Below, in pieces: positions 3,477-5,083 of a stretch of 5,083 nt of DNA. Under the pieces are notes generated by a model that saw only the letters and a list, made by a program, of their open reading frames with translations, was not told the origin of the DNA and did no database searches. The stretch spans positions 2,455 to 7,537 of the forward strand of contig DCXE01000007.1 in assembly GCA_002328295.1 (NCBI GenBank), in the 5' to 3' direction. This DNA comes from Candidatus Peribacter sp. UBA2144 (GTDB taxonomy: Bacteria > Patescibacteriota > Gracilibacteria > Peribacterales > Peribacteraceae). Position 1 is the first letter of the stretch. The number at the start of each line of letters is the position of its first letter. Made by a program: the position numbers and the translations under genes.

Positions 3477-5083
3477 ATGAGAAAAATAAAAATAAATATC
3501 GGCCTTGTTAGTTTAATAGCGGTGATCATAACTGGATTCGCAGTCGCCTCGTTGCAAGCCCAAGTAAGTTGTTTGGGGCAGCCATATGGAACTGAAGGAT
3601 GTCCGCAAAAGGCAGATATGAATCTTGATGAACCAGATACAGATCCACCACCCAATTGTGGTGATGGATTACTCAATGATGATGAAGAGTGCGATGCTGG
3701 TAGATTCAATGGATTAAGCAAATGCACAGAAAAATGTAAAGTGCTCTACTGCGGAGACGATACAGTTTCTCCTCATATTGGAGAGGAATGCGAACCAAAA
3801 ACGCAGGAGATATACGCAGTGGATCCGACAAGTGGACAGCTAACTCTGGAAGTTAAATATGTTGATGAAACTTGCGGAACAGTATGTGAACTTCCGGTTT
3901 GTACAGATACCGGTTTTTGTACGGGGGGATGTAATTATGAGTTTCTAGATGAATGTAATGAAGAGGATCCTGCCCAGCCCAGTCCTCCATCTGACGGAGA
4001 TCCTGCACCCGATCCTAATGACCCCGTAACCCCCGCACCAGCACCTGGTGGAGGTGGTGTTACGCATCCTGCTGCCCCAGTAGTCTCGGACGGACCGGCA
4101 TTATGTGGAAATGGATTACTGGAGCAAGGAGAAGAATGTGATGACGCCAACAAAAACAATTACGACGAATGCCCCAATGATTGTAAGCATTCTGTTTGTG
4201 GGGATGGAATACGTGAAGGCATTGAACAATGCGATGACGGGAATCACATTAATAACGACGAATGTCCCATTAATTGTAAAATGCCGTTTTGTGGAAATGG
4301 AATAAGAGAAGGACGGGAAGAGTGTGACGATGGAAACCGAAGTGATTTCGATGGTTGTCCAAATGATTGTATATCCCCAGTATGTGGCGATGATCATCGA
4401 GAAGGGAAAGAGGAATGCGATGATGGGAATATGATCGATGACGATGGATGTACCAATAGATGTAAGCTTGTAAGGTGCGGAGATGGAATTACCCAGAATG
4501 GAGAAGGGTGCGATGACGGAAACAAAGTCAATTCAGACTCATGCAGCAATAAGTGCAGGCAAGCAATATGTGGGGATGACATTGTGCAAGAAGGCGAGGA
4601 ATGCGATGATGGGAACCAGATTAACACGGATGCTTGTACGAACTCTTGTACGAAATCTATTTGTGGAGACGGAACTGTACAGAAAGGAGAAGAATGCGAT
4701 GATGGGAATCGTCAGCATTTTGATGAATGTCCGAACAATTGCTTACTGTCGATATGCGGAAATAGTGTAAAAGAAGGATTAGAAGAATGTGACGATGGTA
4801 ACAAGAATAACAAGGATGATTGTCCAAGAGATTGTATGCTTGCAGAATGCGGTGATGGTGAAAAAGAGGGCAAGGAACAGTGCGATGATGGCAACGATGA
4901 TGACGATGACGATTGCCCCAATCATTGCAGGCTTCCTGTTTGTGGTAATGGAATTCTAGAGAACGGTGAGGAATGCGATGATGACAATAAAAAGGATGAT
5001 GATGGTTGTAGTTCTAAATGTGCAACCGAAGCCGTATGTGGCAATGACGAGGTGGAAGAAGATGAGGAGTGCGATGGTGGTGA
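3477..5083 (+). CDS. Exported DUF4215 cysteine-rich repeat protein, partial
   Basis: This is a predicted surface or secreted protein. The first 535 codons are present and the frame is still open at the window edge. The order is: signal peptide (1 to about 28; RKIK then a hydrophobic core, with a likely cut near SLQA); a degenerate Cys-rich part including CGDGLLNDDEECDAG at 61-75 and further Cys to about 160; a Pro/Gly/Asp linker (about 163-208); then tandem DUF4215 units. Each unit follows CGxGxxxxGxECDDGNxxxxDxC with a fourth Cys 4 residues later. First-Cys positions are 210, 241, 272, 303, 334, 365, 396, 427, 458, 489 and 521, so spacing is exactly 31 residues until the last step of 32. Four Cys per unit suggest two disulfides, and the Asp-rich EECDDGN loop suggests Ca2+ binding; both are inference. 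The family occurs in large extracellular proteins of Myxobacteria and candidate phyla, without an established function. Its position after ftsL, where ftsI is usual, is odd. Confidence 0.9.
   Translation, partial: MRKIKINIGLVSLIAVIITGFAVASLQAQVSCLGQPYGTEGCPQKADMNLDEPDTDPPPNCGDGLLNDDEECDAGRFNGLSKCTEKCKVLYCGDDTVSPHIGEECEPKTQEIYAVDPTSGQLTLEVKYVDETCGTVCELPVCTDTGFCTGGCNYEFLDECNEEDPAQPSPPSDGDPAPDPNDPVTPAPAPGGGGVTHPAAPVVSDGPALCGNGLLEQGEECDDANKNNYDECPNDCKHSVCGDGIREGIEQCDDGNHINNDECPINCKMPFCGNGIREGREECDDGNRSDFDGCPNDCISPVCGDDHREGKEECDDGNMIDDDGCTNRCKLVRCGDGITQNGEGCDDGNKVNSDSCSNKCRQAICGDDIVQEGEECDDGNQINTDACTNSCTKSICGDGTVQKGEECDDGNRQHFDECPNNCLLSICGNSVKEGLEECDDGNKNNKDDCPRDCMLAECGDGEKEGKEQCDDGNDDDDDDCPNHCRLPVCGNGILENGEECDDDNKKDDDGCSSKCATEAVCGNDEVEEDEECDGG
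4104..5083 (+). repeat. 93-bp coding tandem repeat (DUF4215 units)
   Basis: Ten full units plus a partial eleventh repeat at 93 bp at the codon level, starting at each CGxG cysteine codon (4104, 4197, 4290 and so on to 4941, then 5037). Nucleotide identity between units is only moderate, because synonymous codons and the variable loop differ. This argues for an old array under protein-level selection and not a recent expansion. The strictly constant length is the strongest sign that unit size matters. Confidence 0.85.

Noticed and set aside
4105..4770. Plus-strand frames inside the DUF4215 array read in another phase
   Set aside because: They are shifted readings of the same 93-bp repeats. 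The main frame has a signal peptide, conserved Cys spacing and no stop for 535 codons.
4394..4921. Antisense frames opposite the DUF4215 repeats, rich in Ser, Pro and His
   Set aside because: They are periodic by-products of the repetitive coding strand (GAA/GAT/TGC codons read backwards) and have no starts or motifs of their own.
4104..5083. CRISPR-like array
   Set aside because: The regular 93-bp period is a coding repeat; conserved and variable parts follow codon and domain boundaries, and no 25-40 bp identical repeat exists.

Overview
The window most resembles an AT-rich chromosomal segment of a candidate-phyla (CPR/Patescibacteria-type) bacterium, possibly Peregrinibacteria. This is an inference. 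It rests on compact genes, a very short divergent FtsL-like protein, a small secreted YkuD enzyme, a large DUF4215 cysteine-repeat surface protein, and promoters placed almost on top of start codons. No phylogenetic marker was searched. Every stop codon seen is TAA or TAG, and the long 3' reading frame has no in-frame TGA, so nothing indicates the UGA=Gly code of Gracilibacteria.

Layout. Bases 1-21 hold a small heptamer repeat. Bases 99-188 encode tRNA-Ser(GCU) with a -10 box just upstream and an encoded CCA. Bases 189-402 have no gene but fold on paper into a three-way-junction RNA (196-364). On the minus strand, 403-1086 is an unrecognised protein whose reading frame extends upstream into a lipoprotein-like signal that lacks a normal start codon. 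Next to it, 1116-1286 is an open remnant resembling the C-terminus of an SLBB/polysaccharide-export protein. A heptamer array (1267-1294) follows, and then a complete secreted L,D-transpeptidase-like gene (1297-1884, minus strand, TTG start). The divergent intergenic region 1885-2108 contains a clear sigma70-type promoter for the transpeptidase, a 21-bp palindrome and a strong GC hairpin.

On the plus strand rsmH (2109-3002) and an ftsL-like gene (3063-3404) form the usual start of a division/cell-wall (dcw) cluster. Instead of ftsI, the next gene is a large exported protein (3477 to the window end). It has a signal peptide, a degenerate Cys-rich N-terminal part, a Pro/Gly linker and at least ten DUF4215 repeats of 31 residues. 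The ftsL-like gene and the repeat gene each have the same extended -10 sequence, TGCTATAAT, 12-14 nt before the ATG and no Shine-Dalgarno sequence. The transpeptidase gene has its -10 only 8 nt before its TTG. Very short leaders or leaderless mRNAs therefore look usual here.

The common theme is the cell envelope: peptidoglycan cross-linking, the divisome and a surface-exposed Cys/Asp-rich protein. The least explained features are the candidate structured RNA behind tRNA-Ser, the 7- and 8-nt tandem arrays at gene boundaries (one also encodes the end of RsmH and supplies part of the next promoter), and the palindrome between the divergent envelope genes.
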